Shown here one piece after another: positions 11,981-24,027 of a DNA stretch of 64,000 nt. This stretch comes from Jacaranda mimosifolia (Eukaryota > Streptophyta > Magnoliopsida > Lamiales > Bignoniaceae), in assembly GCA_018894105.1 (NCBI GenBank), contig CM032132.1, positions 30,555,379-30,619,378 on the forward strand, given 5' to 3'. Position numbers and translations under genes: made by a program. The notes below the pieces were generated by a model. It did no database searches, was not told the DNA's origin, and saw nothing but the letters and a program-made list of their open reading frames with translations. Each line of letters opens with the position of its first letter. The first letter of the stretch is position 1.

Positions 11981-12797
11981 TTGTTTTAATATATTCGAAG
12001 CTACATTTAATCGGCTTTCTATATAATAGGAAGTAATAATTCACTTATTATATTAGCAATTATATATAATGTAGTTTTTAGTTTTTAGTTTTTTTTCCGC
12101 AACACCACATTTGATTTTTGAATTTTAGTTTAACAATAATGAAATACACTTTAAATAAAAGTTTCTAATTATCTTTTTATTTTTTATTTTCCTCGCCTAT
12201 TCCTCATCAAAATCTAAAGTTGAAACATAACATAGATTTTAGAGTATAAAATTTAATTAAGTATTTTTTTATTTGAGGACAAGAGAACCTTGCAACTCAA
12301 TAATAATAAATACTTCTGTAAATTTTCAGAAGTATCTATATAATTCCTTTGGTTTGCCCTTCATTTCTCCATTTGGAGATTTAGTAAAACAAGACTTGGA
12401 AAACCATAAACTAGTTTAGAAAAAACATTTGCCCATCGGTGTTCCATTCTCACATACAAATTTATATAGAATCATTATCTTAGAAAATCACAAACTAGTA
12501 TAAATAGTAGAAACAACTATGACAACATCGTTGTTGATAACGCTACCTACCATCACGTTACTCAAAATGCGAGTTTGAACAAGTTCTACCAACCTCACAC
12601 AAGATATAAAATCAACCTTAGCACGTCAACTAAAGTTGGTAGTTACAACCTAAAAGACAATGAAAACTCACCACTACAACAAACCTGAAAACCCTCGTAA
12701 CCTACTACTGTAATGCATCATTACAGAGTTCATAGATAAAAAGAGAGGAACTTCTGGAGAAGGCAACCAAGCTAAGTGTAACAAATGACATAGAATT
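11981..12797. other. intergenic sequence and 3' flank of the PARG gene
   Basis: AT-rich sequence with no recognised gene. The last 100-200 bases (minus strand) would hold the PARG 3' UTR. A short minus-strand frame at 12674-12862 overlaps the PARG C-terminus in another frame and is treated as spurious. Confidence 0.5.
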
Positions 12798-15700
12798 TCA
12801 TGTGTCCAAAACCATTGGATCATCGTAGTATAAGGAGGGAAGAAGCCAATTGAAGAGGCCAATTGTGGTTTTTCCTTCCAGTCTGTGAGTCGAGTACTCC
12901 ACTAAAATATTCCAGAGTTCACCAACATTCCATTCCTGGGACACAATCCATTGGACTACCAGTTCGAGCTTCTCCAAAGCCTTCAAACTAAATGTGTAGT
13001 ATAAGATAAAAGGTCTTAGTGCTTGAGAAGCTGCCAGCCATTGAATCACAACTTTAACTTCAGGATCTCCCCCAAAAGCCCCACAACCCCAATTCCCCGT
13101 CACAACACCAATCTCACTTTCATTACCAGGTGGTGCCTCTGGGCCGTGCTCAGGCTGAGCCCCCACAAGTCCATTTGCCTCGAGTGGTGGTGTTTGATAT
13201 TGTTGAATCTTATGTTGATCGAAAAAACCACAAAAGGCCTTGTTAGTTTCACGAAGGAGGCATTCAGGTCGGTATTGTCTCTTTCCAGGGCTGCAAAGTG
13301 CATCAATTGCAATTACCCTTGTCCTACGCCTTCCCATTTCATCTATGCTCTTTTTGTCCAGATAGTCTCCACAGAAGCGGAATGAAGCAGCATAGCCAGA
13401 GTAATTTGAGAATCTTTCTGCACCAACAATCTCAATAGCCTCATTATCTGCCATTGAAGGCAGGAAAAGCATGCTGACAATCAATTCTGGATTGATCATG
13501 AAACGGATCTCTTCTTGTACACAGCCCCTGCTGAGAGCACCACCTCCTATGTATTTATTTGCAAAGTCTACTTCAAGAGCTTCAGTGGGCTGATCTTCAA
13601 TTAAACCAGAAGTACGAACCTAACATAGGATTAAAAAAAAAAAAAAAAAACCATCATTGAAGTGAGAGAAATAGCAGAAAATGGGGCATTGCAGATGTCT
13701 TGGCAATATAGAAGTAATTTTTGGAAAGCAGTTGCGTTAAAAACCAAACAATATTATTAAGAAGGGACAATTTTTTGGAGCGTGAGAGGTACTCTTGGAT
13801 GCAAAACAGCAGGTAAACTTTTCTATGGAACTGGTTAGTGAAGAATATTTGATAAATAAGAGAAAACTTGCAAGTTTATTGCATAAGATACTAGATTAAT
13901 ACTTCTCTTCAAGAAGCATTCCAATTTGAATTTTATAACTTGAGCAGAACTTTTCGAACATTTCAACCAGGTTGAATGCTCATGCATTACCTCCAAACGG
14001 CAGAGAGACACAGTAGACTTGCTCCAGAAATCAGCATCTGGGTAAACAATGTTAGATGGGCTGTTGTTCTTCAAATGTAGAACTTTTCGCTCAAATGAGA
14101 CATTCCCCATAGGCATATCTGAGCATATCCTCTTGAAATAATGTATAATACACTTTATTTTATGTTCCTGATTCACATCGTAATGCTCATATAGACACCT
14201 GAAAAAACAGAAAAGAGTGCAAGAACCAGCCTTCCGGCCTCAGAAAAACCACACAACGAACAACATTGTGGAAAGAGAGAACAAACGAAAACTTTAATGG
14301 GGAAAAATAGAAATGTTGCCTGTTGATTACATATGAAACACTGTCCATAAAAGCAAAATGACTCATAACAGTTCTATCTTTAAACTTACTCTTTACATCA
14401 GCTTCACAAATCACAATCAAGAAAACCAAAACAGATATAGAGAGTAAATTCCATCATTGCTCTTTGACATTAACTTCTTCGATTCAAACATCAACAGAAC
14501 AAGCTCATCAACAGCAGCAATGCATTCTCTGAGGATATTTTGTTTTTATTGATTTTACTTATTTTTTTCATCCTTTTTTGGGGATGTTTGTTGTGGGGGG
14601 GGGGGGGGTGGAGGGAGCGGAGATGGGGTAGGTTGGGGCAGGAGATACTCGTTTCTCTTATCTTTTTGTTATTAAAGTAACTTCTTAGATGGTTATTACA
14701 CTTTTTGTCCCATAATGCAGAACCTGACCTTCTGTGATGCTTTTCTGCGGGTTTCTATCTATCTGTTAAAAAATGTCATAAAATTCAAGATCTGCAAGCT
14801 TTTAGTGATCTACTTTTCATATATTTTTTCATTAAATGAGAGGAATGAAACAAAATTGGTTAGGTAATAACTAAAACATTTGCACTCAGCATCTCTAACT
14901 CAAGATACTTAATCTAAAAATTTTGCCCAAGCCCAAGAAGAAACACAAAATTACTTCTCAGTTCAGTCATCAGTAGCACAATATGTCACATAATGACAGC
15001 CATTAGTAACATGTAAGAAAAATGTGAAGTACACTCAGTCAGATTTTATTTTGCATTCTTATTCATTTTCAGATTTCAAACAAGAATTCAATATAAGCAT
15101 TAAATATATGTCACCAAGCTCTACTTGATGAAGAACACTGAGACAAGCTGACTTCAGAGGAGCAAGAGATGCAAAGCACAAAAATGAATTATATTTCTGT
15201 AGTATAATTGTAAAATCAACAATTATAGATCATTTAAGCAATGTCATACGGATTTCGAAGTAAGGCACTGCTGATTGCCCAAAACAAGGATAAAATGCAA
15301 ACACATGCAAAATTGAAATGTCAATGAAAGGTGTTATGGATAATGCGGGAAACCACATGAAGAGAATAAGAATTACAAGTTTAAACAATGGATGAAAACA
15401 TACAGAAATAAATTATCAAAGTTCACAGGTGGAAGATGTTTGGCGCCTCTATTAGTGGTTGGAAACAAGCAAAAGAGAGAACAAACCAGAAGAGCAGCTA
15501 TCAATTCCTGAAATAAGCACAAAACCACATACTGAGATATTTTGGTTTAATGCATCCAGACAGCATCAATAAAGAAACTAAGCTCATTTCATTGTTTAAT
15601 CTAAAAAGCTCATTTCATTGTTTAATCTAAAAAGGAAACTTTTAACAAGTGAAGGAAAATATAGGTGTTGATAAGACAAATGTCTCTTTTTCTCTCTTTT

Positions 15701-17474
15701 TCTTTGTTGCAGACATCTCAGAAGCTATCATATACAATTATCTGTTATCTGCACATTATTCAAGACAAATCATGGCCCACTGGTATCTAATGACTCGAGT
15801 TACTCTGACCCAATCAAGTTAGCATCCTTCCCTGAAATTGGGATGTCTAAGAAGCTACAAAATGTTATAACCTAGAAGGAGAAATTCCAGATCCTAATTA
15901 AAACTTCAGCGAACACAAATGACTTTAAACTCAGTTGAGGAGAAAGTTGAACATACTGCAGTTAAAATATAGAAGCTTCCAATATCACAGGCAGATGCAA
16001 TAATCATAATACCATAAAATTATCTTTCCTTTCTTTTTTCTTTTTAAGTGAGTGGTAGCAACACAAAAGCAGTGGCAGCACATGCATTACTTGATTTGAC
16101 ACATAAGATTTCATTATTCACTAAGCAAAAATATGCAGCTGAAAGATCTATTTGCTAGTCTAGAGTGAATACACCCCCTCTCCCCCACGTTTACCTGACT
16201 AAGGAACACGATGCCTGACTGTTGTGATTCCAATAATCTAAGACTGGTCTCCATTCCATTGTCGATGCTCGCATTCTGATAGTGGGTCTCCAACAGTGTA
16301 GGCATTCTTAACAGTAAATCAGCAAGTTGTGGAACCACTTCTCCAAACCATTTCTCAGTGTCATCCTTACTCATCAACTGAAATAACAACTACCAAAATG
16401 TCTAAAATAATCCATTCAAAATACTTTTTCAGTCTATAGATAAAAGAGAATACATGCATAGAAAAAACATTTCTCCAGGGTCTCATGCCCTTGCCACAGT
16501 AAAAGAGAGGGGCATGCATTAACTGTTATTGCCTTAGAGCAGTATCATTACAGAATAAGTTGGCAGACCTTATTTCCAGTTTGTCCTAGCCAGTAACTAC
16601 AGATAAATTAATGGGAAAGAGGAATCCTCCTACCTGTATAATAGAATCAATATAGTCAGGTTACATTATCATTATCTTCTTTGGACTAGTTAAAAACAAT
16701 TATACAAAGTTTAAGTTCCATGATTCCTATTTCCAGAAATTAGGATTAAATCAAGTATAGCTAAGTAAATTACAAATAATCGCTGAGTCAGACCACCTAC
16801 AACTAGAATTAAAACAATTGGATCATAAAGAAAGATTGGCAGAGCTGACATGAATCAAAACAAATGCATGCATTACCAGCAAATACATCACTACTCAATA
16901 ACCTTTTTCTAAATTCAACAACGAATTTTAAATTCCCACCGATAAAATTTAAGGGTCTATGTTTATGAATTGAGTTATTACCACACAATGGGAACAATCA
17001 TGTACGCCAACGGTAAATAGTTAACTCGGATCACAATAAAATCGCCTAATATAACACATTCATCAACTCAAATTCACAAAAATAATTCATCGGACCAAAT
17101 TATTAACTTCAATATAAAACGAATGAAAGAATATTTTTTTTTAAGAAAAACTAAATGTTGACAAATTGAACTTGAATTCAAACTTAAAAAAGGGGGAAGG
17201 GGGGGGGGGGGGAATGTTGTGCTCAACTTACGTCGTCGAAGAAGAGAGAGAAGCCGAACGAGACCGAGGGGTGGAGAGAGTAAAATCCAAGAGAATTGCG
17301 TAAGTCAGCAATGGCCAGGGCAAAGAGTTGACCTGAGTTGACGTTACTGTGGTTCGGGCCTCTGGAGAGGGGCTTGAGGACTTCCACCACCGACGGAGGC
17401 CAGAAGACCGCGGAGGAGCGGAGGATTAGCGGCAAAAACGGCAGAATTGACCGCAAATCATTCCTACTGTCCAT
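12798..17474 (-). CDS. PARG1: poly(ADP-ribose) glycohydrolase
   Basis: Hydrolyses the ribose-ribose bonds of poly(ADP-ribose), reversing PARP action in DNA damage, stress and (in Arabidopsis, TEJ) clock function. Five exons on the minus strand: 17474-17232, 16377-16195, 15507-15404, 14198-13991 and 13619-12798. All introns are GT-AG with matching phases, giving 519 residues, close to the roughly 520-550 usual for plants. The N-terminal helical domain reads MDSRNDLRSILPFLPLILRS. The catalytic signature GGGALSRGCVQEEIRF has GGG at residues 271-273 and QEE at 281-283, so the catalytic Glu pair is intact. TGNWGCGAFGGDPEVK follows in the macrodomain-like fold. Plants usually carry PARG1 and PARG2, and the symbol is given for the family, not proven orthology. 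Intron 3 (15403-14199) is the largest at 1.2 kb. No frame disruption is seen, so the gene is probably functional. Confidence 0.95.
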
Positions 17475-17850
17475 GGAAATGCAATTCTACCGTGCTGTTT
17501 GGCCACTTGCAAGAAGGGGTTTGCTGAGATTTTAGAAAAATAGACTTTATTAAAGGGAAAATATATTTTTATGTTATATTTGAATGTGTATTTTAGTGTT
17601 TTGTTTCGGAGTATCTAATATATTATATATACTAGTTGTACTGGCACGTCTTTCCTAATTGTATATTAAGTTATTATATTATTTAATATTAAATTACATT
17701 AATAAATAATAATATATTTAATTTTTTACAATATATATTAACAATAACATAATTTTAATAATAATTATATCAATAACATATAATATTAATTATTCTTTAA
17801 TACAAATTCATATTTAACAAATAATTTCTATATCAAAAATTCAAAATTAT
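17475..17850. other. 5' flank of the PARG gene, then AT-rich spacer
   Basis: The first roughly 60 bases are moderately GC-rich and would hold the PARG 5' UTR and promoter on the minus strand. From about 17540 the sequence becomes very AT-rich with no recognisable feature. Confidence 0.5.
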
Positions 17851-18044
17851 TCATATATCTACCTACACATTCCTTAAGGTTTGTTATTATGTTTTCACTA
17901 TATTATTTGTGTTTTTTAATATGAAATCAAGTGATTATTCACTCTTGAAATGAAATTAAAAATTAAGAATATAATTGGCATAACAAATTCTGGTGTAGCA
18001 TAGTCTGGCCACCACTTTGAGTATGTAAAGTATCTTTCTATTTT
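17851..18044 (+). repeat. local duplication, copy 1
   Basis: The stretch with TTTGTTATTATGTTTTCACT, then ATATTATTTGTGTTTTTTAAT, ATAATTGGCATAACAAATTC and GTATGTAAAGTATCTTTCTA recurs at about 19870-20046 plus 21033-21100. Copy 2 is split by a palindromic element and copy 1 ends against another one. Divergence is visible (roughly one difference in ten), so the duplication predates or accompanies the insertions. Confidence 0.75.
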
Positions 18045-18574
18045 GGGCAAATGTTATAAATGGTCCCTAAAATTTTAATTTAGAATCACTTTAGTTCTCA
18101 AACTTTAAAACTTCATTTGTTAGTCCCTAACGTTTGGATTTAATTTCAATTAGTTTCTGAGTCAATTTTTCAGCAACTTTTCACCAAAAAATTGACCAAG
18201 TTTGACATTTTTAAGGGCAAAATTATCAATTTATACTTTTATGTTCCATTTTAGTCCCTATATAAGATTGTATGTTCCAATTTAGTCCCTATATAAGATT
18301 TTATGTTTCAATTTAATCCCTATGTTACTTTTTTTCTTTTTATAAATATATGTACATTTGTGTGTATATATAATTGATACTAATATATTATTAACATTAA
18401 ATAATATATTATTGATATATTAATATCACTTGTGACACTATTATAATTAATAATATTAATTGTATGATTAATGATATATTATTATTAATAATAATAAAGA
18501 TTATATTATAATAATTTTAATTATATTCATAATATATATTATTAGTAACATTATAAATATTATTAATAAAATAA

Positions 18575-18625
<51 letters not shown>

Positions 18626-19820
18626 ATGATACTAACAAATATTAAATTAATTTTATTATTATTGATATAATTAATCATAAGAATAATAAGATTAATATTA
18701 TCAACAATAATTATAGTATTATTATCATAAAATTATCTAATATTATTAGTATTATTATTAATAATATTCTTAATAATATATTAATAATATTACTAACAAA
18801 AATCCAAGTAAGCAAAGACTTTTTCCAACAAGACAAAAAAATTGCCTTGTCAGCTGAAAATTTGTCACCTAAGCAAAAATTCTCAAATTCAACAAATTTC
18901 GGTGTGCTACATCAACATTTCCAGTCATTTTATGAGATTCCGACAACTTTCGAACTAAATGTGCAAATATTTTTAACTTATAGGACTAAATTTAAAATTA
19001 CGTAACATATAGGACAAAATTGAAAGTTGAAAAATTTTATAGGACGAAAAAAATATTTTCCCCATTTGTTGGGTGCTATTACCATGGCTGACCACCGTGG
19101 GGTGGGGACGGGATAGTTGGGAATGGGGATGGAGGTGCAGGGGTGGGTGGGATTGTTATACAAATATTAATAATAATATTATTATTATGGTTGATAGTAT
19201 TAATCTTATTGTTTTTATGATTAATTATATTAATAATAATAAATTAATTTAATATTTATTAGTGTATTAATATTAGTAGTAATATTATTATAATAATAAT
19301 AAATTATTTTATTAATAATATTTATAATAATATTATTAATACTATATATTATGAATATAATTAAAATTATTATAATATAATCTTTATTATTATTAATATA
19401 TCACTAATCATACAATTAATATTATTAATTATAATAGTATCACAAACGATATTAATATATCAATAATATACTATTTAATATTAATAATAATATATTAGTA
19501 TCAATTATATATACACACACAAATGCACATATATTTATAAAAAGAGTAAAAAGAAAAAGAAAAAAAGTAACATAGGGACTAAATTGGAACATAAAATCTT
19601 ATATAGGGATTAAAGTTGAACATAAAACTATAAATTGATAATTTTGCCCTTAAAAATATCAAACTTGGTCAATTTTCCGGTGAAAAGTTGTCGGAAAGTT
19701 GACTTAGGGACTAAATTGAAACTAAATCCAAACGTTAGGAACTAAAAAGTAAAGTTTTAAAATTTGAGGAATAAAATGATTCTAAATTAAAACTTTATAG
19801 ACCATTTATGACATTTGCCC
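18045..19820. mobile_element. palindromic Mutator-like (foldback) element A
   Basis: Starts GGGCAAATGTTATAAATGG and ends with the complementary CCATTTATGACATTTGCCC pattern (19802-19820). The inverted arms continue for several hundred bases: the TAGTCCCTA-type motifs at 18070-18310 have counterparts at 19560-19790, and the TA-rich arm at 18360-18790 mirrors 19160-19530. A G-rich spacer (about 19090-19150) sits in the middle. Flanking 9-mers TTCTATTTT (18036-18044) and TTCTTTTCT (19821-19829) match 7 of 9, a weak TSD. It has no coding capacity. Related to element B at 20047. Confidence 0.8.
18580..18624 (+). repeat. (ATT)n microsatellite in element A
   Basis: About fifteen uninterrupted ATT/TTA trinucleotides within the left arm of the palindromic element. 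The right arm has only short AAT runs at the mirror position, so the expansion happened after the arms formed. Confidence 0.9.
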
Positions 19821-19869
19821 TTCTTTTCTATAATATGGTACAGATTAACATAAACTCATATTCTGATAT

Positions 19870-20046
19870 TAGCAAATATTTCTACCTCAAAAGTTCAAAA
19901 TTATTAAGTATATCTACCTGCACATTTCATAGAGTTTGTTATTATGTTTTCACTATATTATTTGTGTTTTTTAATGTGAAATCAAGTGATATATTCACTT
20001 TTAAAATTAAATTCAAAATTAAGAGTATAATTGGTAAAACAAATTT
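19870..20046 (+). repeat. local duplication, copy 2 (left part)
   Basis: Matches 17851-17988 (TTTGTTATTATGTTTTCACT onward) and is interrupted at AACAAATTT (20038-20046) by element B. It resumes at 21033 with AACAAATTTTGATGTACCAT, matching copy 1 AACAAATTCTGGTGTAGCAT near 17978. Confidence 0.75.
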
Positions 20047-21032
20047 GGGCAAATGTCATAAATGGTCCCTAAAGTTTTAGTTTAGAATCACTTTAGTCCT
20101 CAAACTTTAAAACTTCCTTTTTTAGTCGCTAAAGTTTGGATTTAGTTTCAATCTAGTCCCTAAGTCAACTTTTCGGCAACTTTTTAAGGGCAAAATTGTC
20201 AATTTATAGTTGTATGTTTCACTTTAGTCCCTATATAAGGTTTTATGTTTCACTTTAGTCCCTGTATAAAATTTTATATTTCAATTTAGTCACTATGTTA
20301 CTTTTTTTCTTTTTCTTTTTTTCTTTTTATAAATATATGTGCATGTGTATATATATAATTGATACTAATATTATTATTAACATTAAATAATATATTATTG
20401 TATACTAATATCATTTGTGATATTACTATAATTAATCATATTAGAATTGGGCGATTGGACATTACATCACTGTCTTAGTCGAGTATCGTTAGGCTGAACC
20501 TATTGGGCTGCCTCATATAATAATAATACTAATACTAATAGTATTATATAATTATATTATCATAATAATACTATTTTTATCATTGATAATATTAATCTTA
20601 TTATTCTTATGATTAATTATACTAACAATAATAAAATTAATTTAATATTTATTAGTATCACAAATGATATTAATATATCAATAATATATTATCTAATGTT
20701 AATAATAATATATTAGTATCAATTATATATACACACATGCACATATATTTATAAAAAGAAAAAAAGAAAAAGAAAAAAAGTAAGATAGGGACTAAATTGG
20801 AACATAAAATCTTATATAGAGACTAAAGTGGAACATAAAACCTTATATAGGGACTAAAGTAAAACGTAAAACTAAATTGACAATTTTGCCCTTAACAGGT
20901 TGCCGAAAAGTTGACTTAGGGACTAGATTGAAATTAAATTCAAACGTTAGGAACTAAAAAAAGAAGTTTTAAAGTTTGAGGACTAAAGTGATTCTAAACT
21001 AAAACTTTAGGGACCATTTATGACATTATCCC
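20047..21032. mobile_element. palindromic Mutator-like (foldback) element B with perfect 9-bp TSD
   Basis: Begins GGGCAAATGTCATAAATGG and ends CCATTTATGACATTATCCC, with inverted arms of about 290 bases and an AT-rich inner part. The flanking 9-mer AACAAATTT occurs at 20038-20046 and 21033-21041, a perfect duplication of the length expected for Mutator-superfamily insertion. The interior contains a distinct GC-richer segment (about 20436-20515) not shared with element A. No open frame of note, so it is non-autonomous. The empty site is visible in the neighbouring duplicated copy at about 17978. Confidence 0.88.
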
Positions 21033-21041
21033 AACAAATTT

Positions 21042-21770
21042 TGATGTACCATAGTGTAACCGTCATTTTTAAGTGTGTAAAGAGCCTTTCTTTTTTTATA
21101 TATATAGATAAAATAAAAATGGTGTACCCTTCCTATTTTTCTATTTTTACTATATGGAGTGCATGACGTCAATAGTATATTCTTTTATTTGAGTAAGATA
21201 ATTTCTTTTTTCATATTTTATAATTCTAAATTTTTTAATTAATTTTCTATTGTTAGATTTAGGTTACTATATTTTCCATTATTAATTTTCATAAGTTTTT
21301 ATTCACCATATGAAAATAATATTTTTTTATTGATGGATTTAGGTAATCTAGACTAAACTAGGAGAAAAATTAACTTCATAATTTGTTTCAATATTTATAT
21401 ATTCCTTACTAAAAAGCTAATTTGTGTCTATATAAATTGATTACTGCATTCTATGATTTCGTCATTTTAATTTACAAAATTTTATTGTTAAATGTTATCT
21501 CTCTTCTTTGAATTATTTTCTTGCTATATAAGTTCATTTAATATCTCCCTATTTAAATTTGATAAATACTACATATATATCTTAATATATATGTACCTCT
21601 TTATATTAATTTTGGCAAATCAAGTTCTAATAAGTTTGTAAATATATATATATATATATATATCATAATTAAGGAGTTTGCCAAGTTTCTTTTAATTGTG
21701 GTTGTTATGACCTTAATTTTGGATAAGTTAGTCATATCTTATACATATAAAGTAAAATGATATATAACTA
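21042..21770. other. AT-rich spacer
   Basis: Apart from the remaining part of duplication copy 2 (to about 21100) and a short (TA)n at about 21645-21662, nothing was recognised here. Confidence 0.5.
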
Positions 21771-22370
21771 TTTTTTTTTTTTTTTGAAAAAAAAGAAGAA
21801 GAAGATAGCTTTTATTAATGAGATAAATTGACATTCAACGTGGTTACACTAAACTAGGGAGGATAATCACTCAAAAACCCATGATTACATGAGCTACAGT
21901 ATTCGCAGATTGCTTGACAAAATTGATTTGAGAATTAGTGATATCTTATTTTAAACTCGTATAATCCTCAATCACAAGTTCGAGGTCAGACATCAAGGAG
22001 GCGTTTCTATTAATTGCATGTACTATGTCTTGTGAATCGGACTCCAAGATAGACTGTTGCACTCCCTACTACTTAATCTACTTGAAAGCCTCCCTAATGC
22101 CCAAACGTTCTGCCAAGGATGCATCCAATTTTCCACTAAAAGTTTTATAACTTGTACAAATGAATCGACCATCATGATCACGGGTAACTCAACCAACCCC
22201 ATATGCATTTTTGTTCTTGAAAATTACAGCATCAATATTAACTTTTATCTAGCCAACATTCTTTTTTTTGCCATAAGATGACATGCTAGTCTTCATGATT
22301 ATTTGTGGCCGTAGGAGTGCTCCTGTGTCTGGCATGTCTCCATTTAAGTATCTTTCTGATGTGGTAATTA
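21771..22370 (-). pseudogene. 5'-truncated LINE remnant (RNase H-like domain and poly-A tail)
   Basis: Read on the minus strand, pieces such as VNIDAV, RDHDGRFICTSYK, LAERLGIREAF, LESDSQDIVHAIN and NFVKQSANTVAHV follow in order. This is the plant RVT_3/RNase H-like domain found at the 3' end of L1-type LINEs, with the D, E and D positions recognisable. Several stop codons and at least one frame change break it. The poly-T at 21771-21785 on the plus strand is the poly-A tail of the element. The 5' edge (about 22370) is approximate and no TSD was found. Confidence 0.75.
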
Positions 22371-24019
22371 TGTAGATAAGTTAGTTTTGTTAATTGTTAC
22401 TATATCAATATATTTTAATATATAATATATGTAACTCCCAATAATATATATTAACATATTTTTACATTTTTTTTTATTCACGTCAACATATTTTCATGTA
22501 TAATATACATGTAATTTTCTATATTAACTTTTGCAACTACCTATTTTAATTTATAATTTTTGGAATTCCTTATTATATTGTTTATAAATTAATTCTAATA
22601 TTTTTATAATATTAGAATTCACTTATGAATTATGCACAAACACACTATTTTATAATAATATATAATACCATGGATACACCGATGTATTTGTCAATGCTGT
22701 ATAATTGACATATCTTGCATAATATATATAATGCATATCAAATGTTTCATATAAAGAGTATTGTAACAATATAAATTTATCACATTAATTTAATATATAT
22801 AAAGTAAATTGTTGTTCAATTCTATTTTAAATATCTCTTTTATGTTGTAGTGCCGTGGCTAACTTATTTTTATTTCTTTTTGCTATGTCAACATATCTCA
22901 TATATAATATTCTATCAATATTTATTTTATTATTAATGTAAAAAGATTATAAGTACTCACTATATATGTTAATATATAAAATTTTTATATTAATTTTGTA
23001 ACTCCTTAATTTCATATATAATTTTTGTATTCCTTGTTATATTATCTAAGAATTTCTTCTACTATTTGTTATTTGCGTTCTAAAAGTTAATTTTTTTAAA
23101 ATAATTATGCACAAATGCATACACACACACACACACATATATGTATAATTAGGCATATACAAGTCTATATGTTTATGCTATTTAATTGACATGTCTTACA
23201 TAAGCAAAAAATTTCAAAAAATAATTTATATTAAAAATAATCTAAAACATACAATTTAATATTTAAATATGTATATTTTATAATGTTTATATATTGTTTT
23301 TTAAATATTTTAATCATCTTCAATATATGTGAGATTTAGAATTTAAATCTTAACAGACCTAATTTATGTGGTATGTGCAAAAAAAAGAAAAAATGAAGAG
23401 TAAGAGAAAAACAACCAAAAAACATTCCTCATCCAGTTCAAAATGCCGATACAACTTGAGGGATGACCATGGGAAAATTAATTACTATATTATATACCTA
23501 AAGCCTGTGCAAGTGATTTACCTATTTGGCCATATGATCTTGACAAAAGTGATCTTTCTTCCCTCAAGTATTACACCAATTTCTTCAATTTGGTTAATTC
23601 AGTTAATTCTTTTTCTTTTATAATCTACTACATATTGAGATATAAGATGAGTTGAGTCGATTCAATTATAGTTCAATTTGAATTTGAACTTTACAACAAG
23701 TTGTGCTTGAGCTTTAAACTTAGTGGTTCGACAACTCCTAAGTCGACTTGTAAGCTTTCTCCTATCTTTATATATTTTAATTAAGTAATTATATATCTAT
23801 AATTTGTATTTTATTCAACATTAGAATTGTTCGGGTAATTAATTATCGAGCTCGGGCTGTGCTCGATTAATAATGAGCACGCAAGCTAGAGCTCGAGTTC
23901 TTTGTCCTTATTTCGAGCACGAGTTTGAGCCACTAAGATAAGGTTCATTGAGCTCGACTCATCTACGCCCGTAACCACATACTTTATATATCCAATTACT
24001 CTTATTTCCATACTTTTGA
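22371..24019. other. AT-rich intergenic sequence
   Basis: Mostly long AT runs with an (AC)n tract near 23121. Around 23640-23960 there are GAGCTCG-type motifs (for example CGAGCTCGGGCTGTGCTCG at 23849) reminiscent of non-autonomous transposon interiors, but no ends were identified. The frame at 23366-23623 has no recognisable similarity. Confidence 0.45.
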
Positions 24020-24027
24020 GATATGAT

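Noticed and set aside
13023..13385. 120-residue plus-strand frame and other frames overlapping PARG exons
   Set aside because: Antisense or alternative-frame shadows of the PARG coding exon, which has clear family similarity.
17620..17660. Possible Helitron-like start (TATATACTAGTTG)
   Set aside because: No matching 3' hairpin plus CTRR end was found downstream, and AT-rich DNA gives such words by chance.
20436..20515. GC-richer segment in element B considered as a tRNA or captured gene
   Set aside because: No cloverleaf or A/B boxes could be formed and no open frame is present; left as the element's unique centre.
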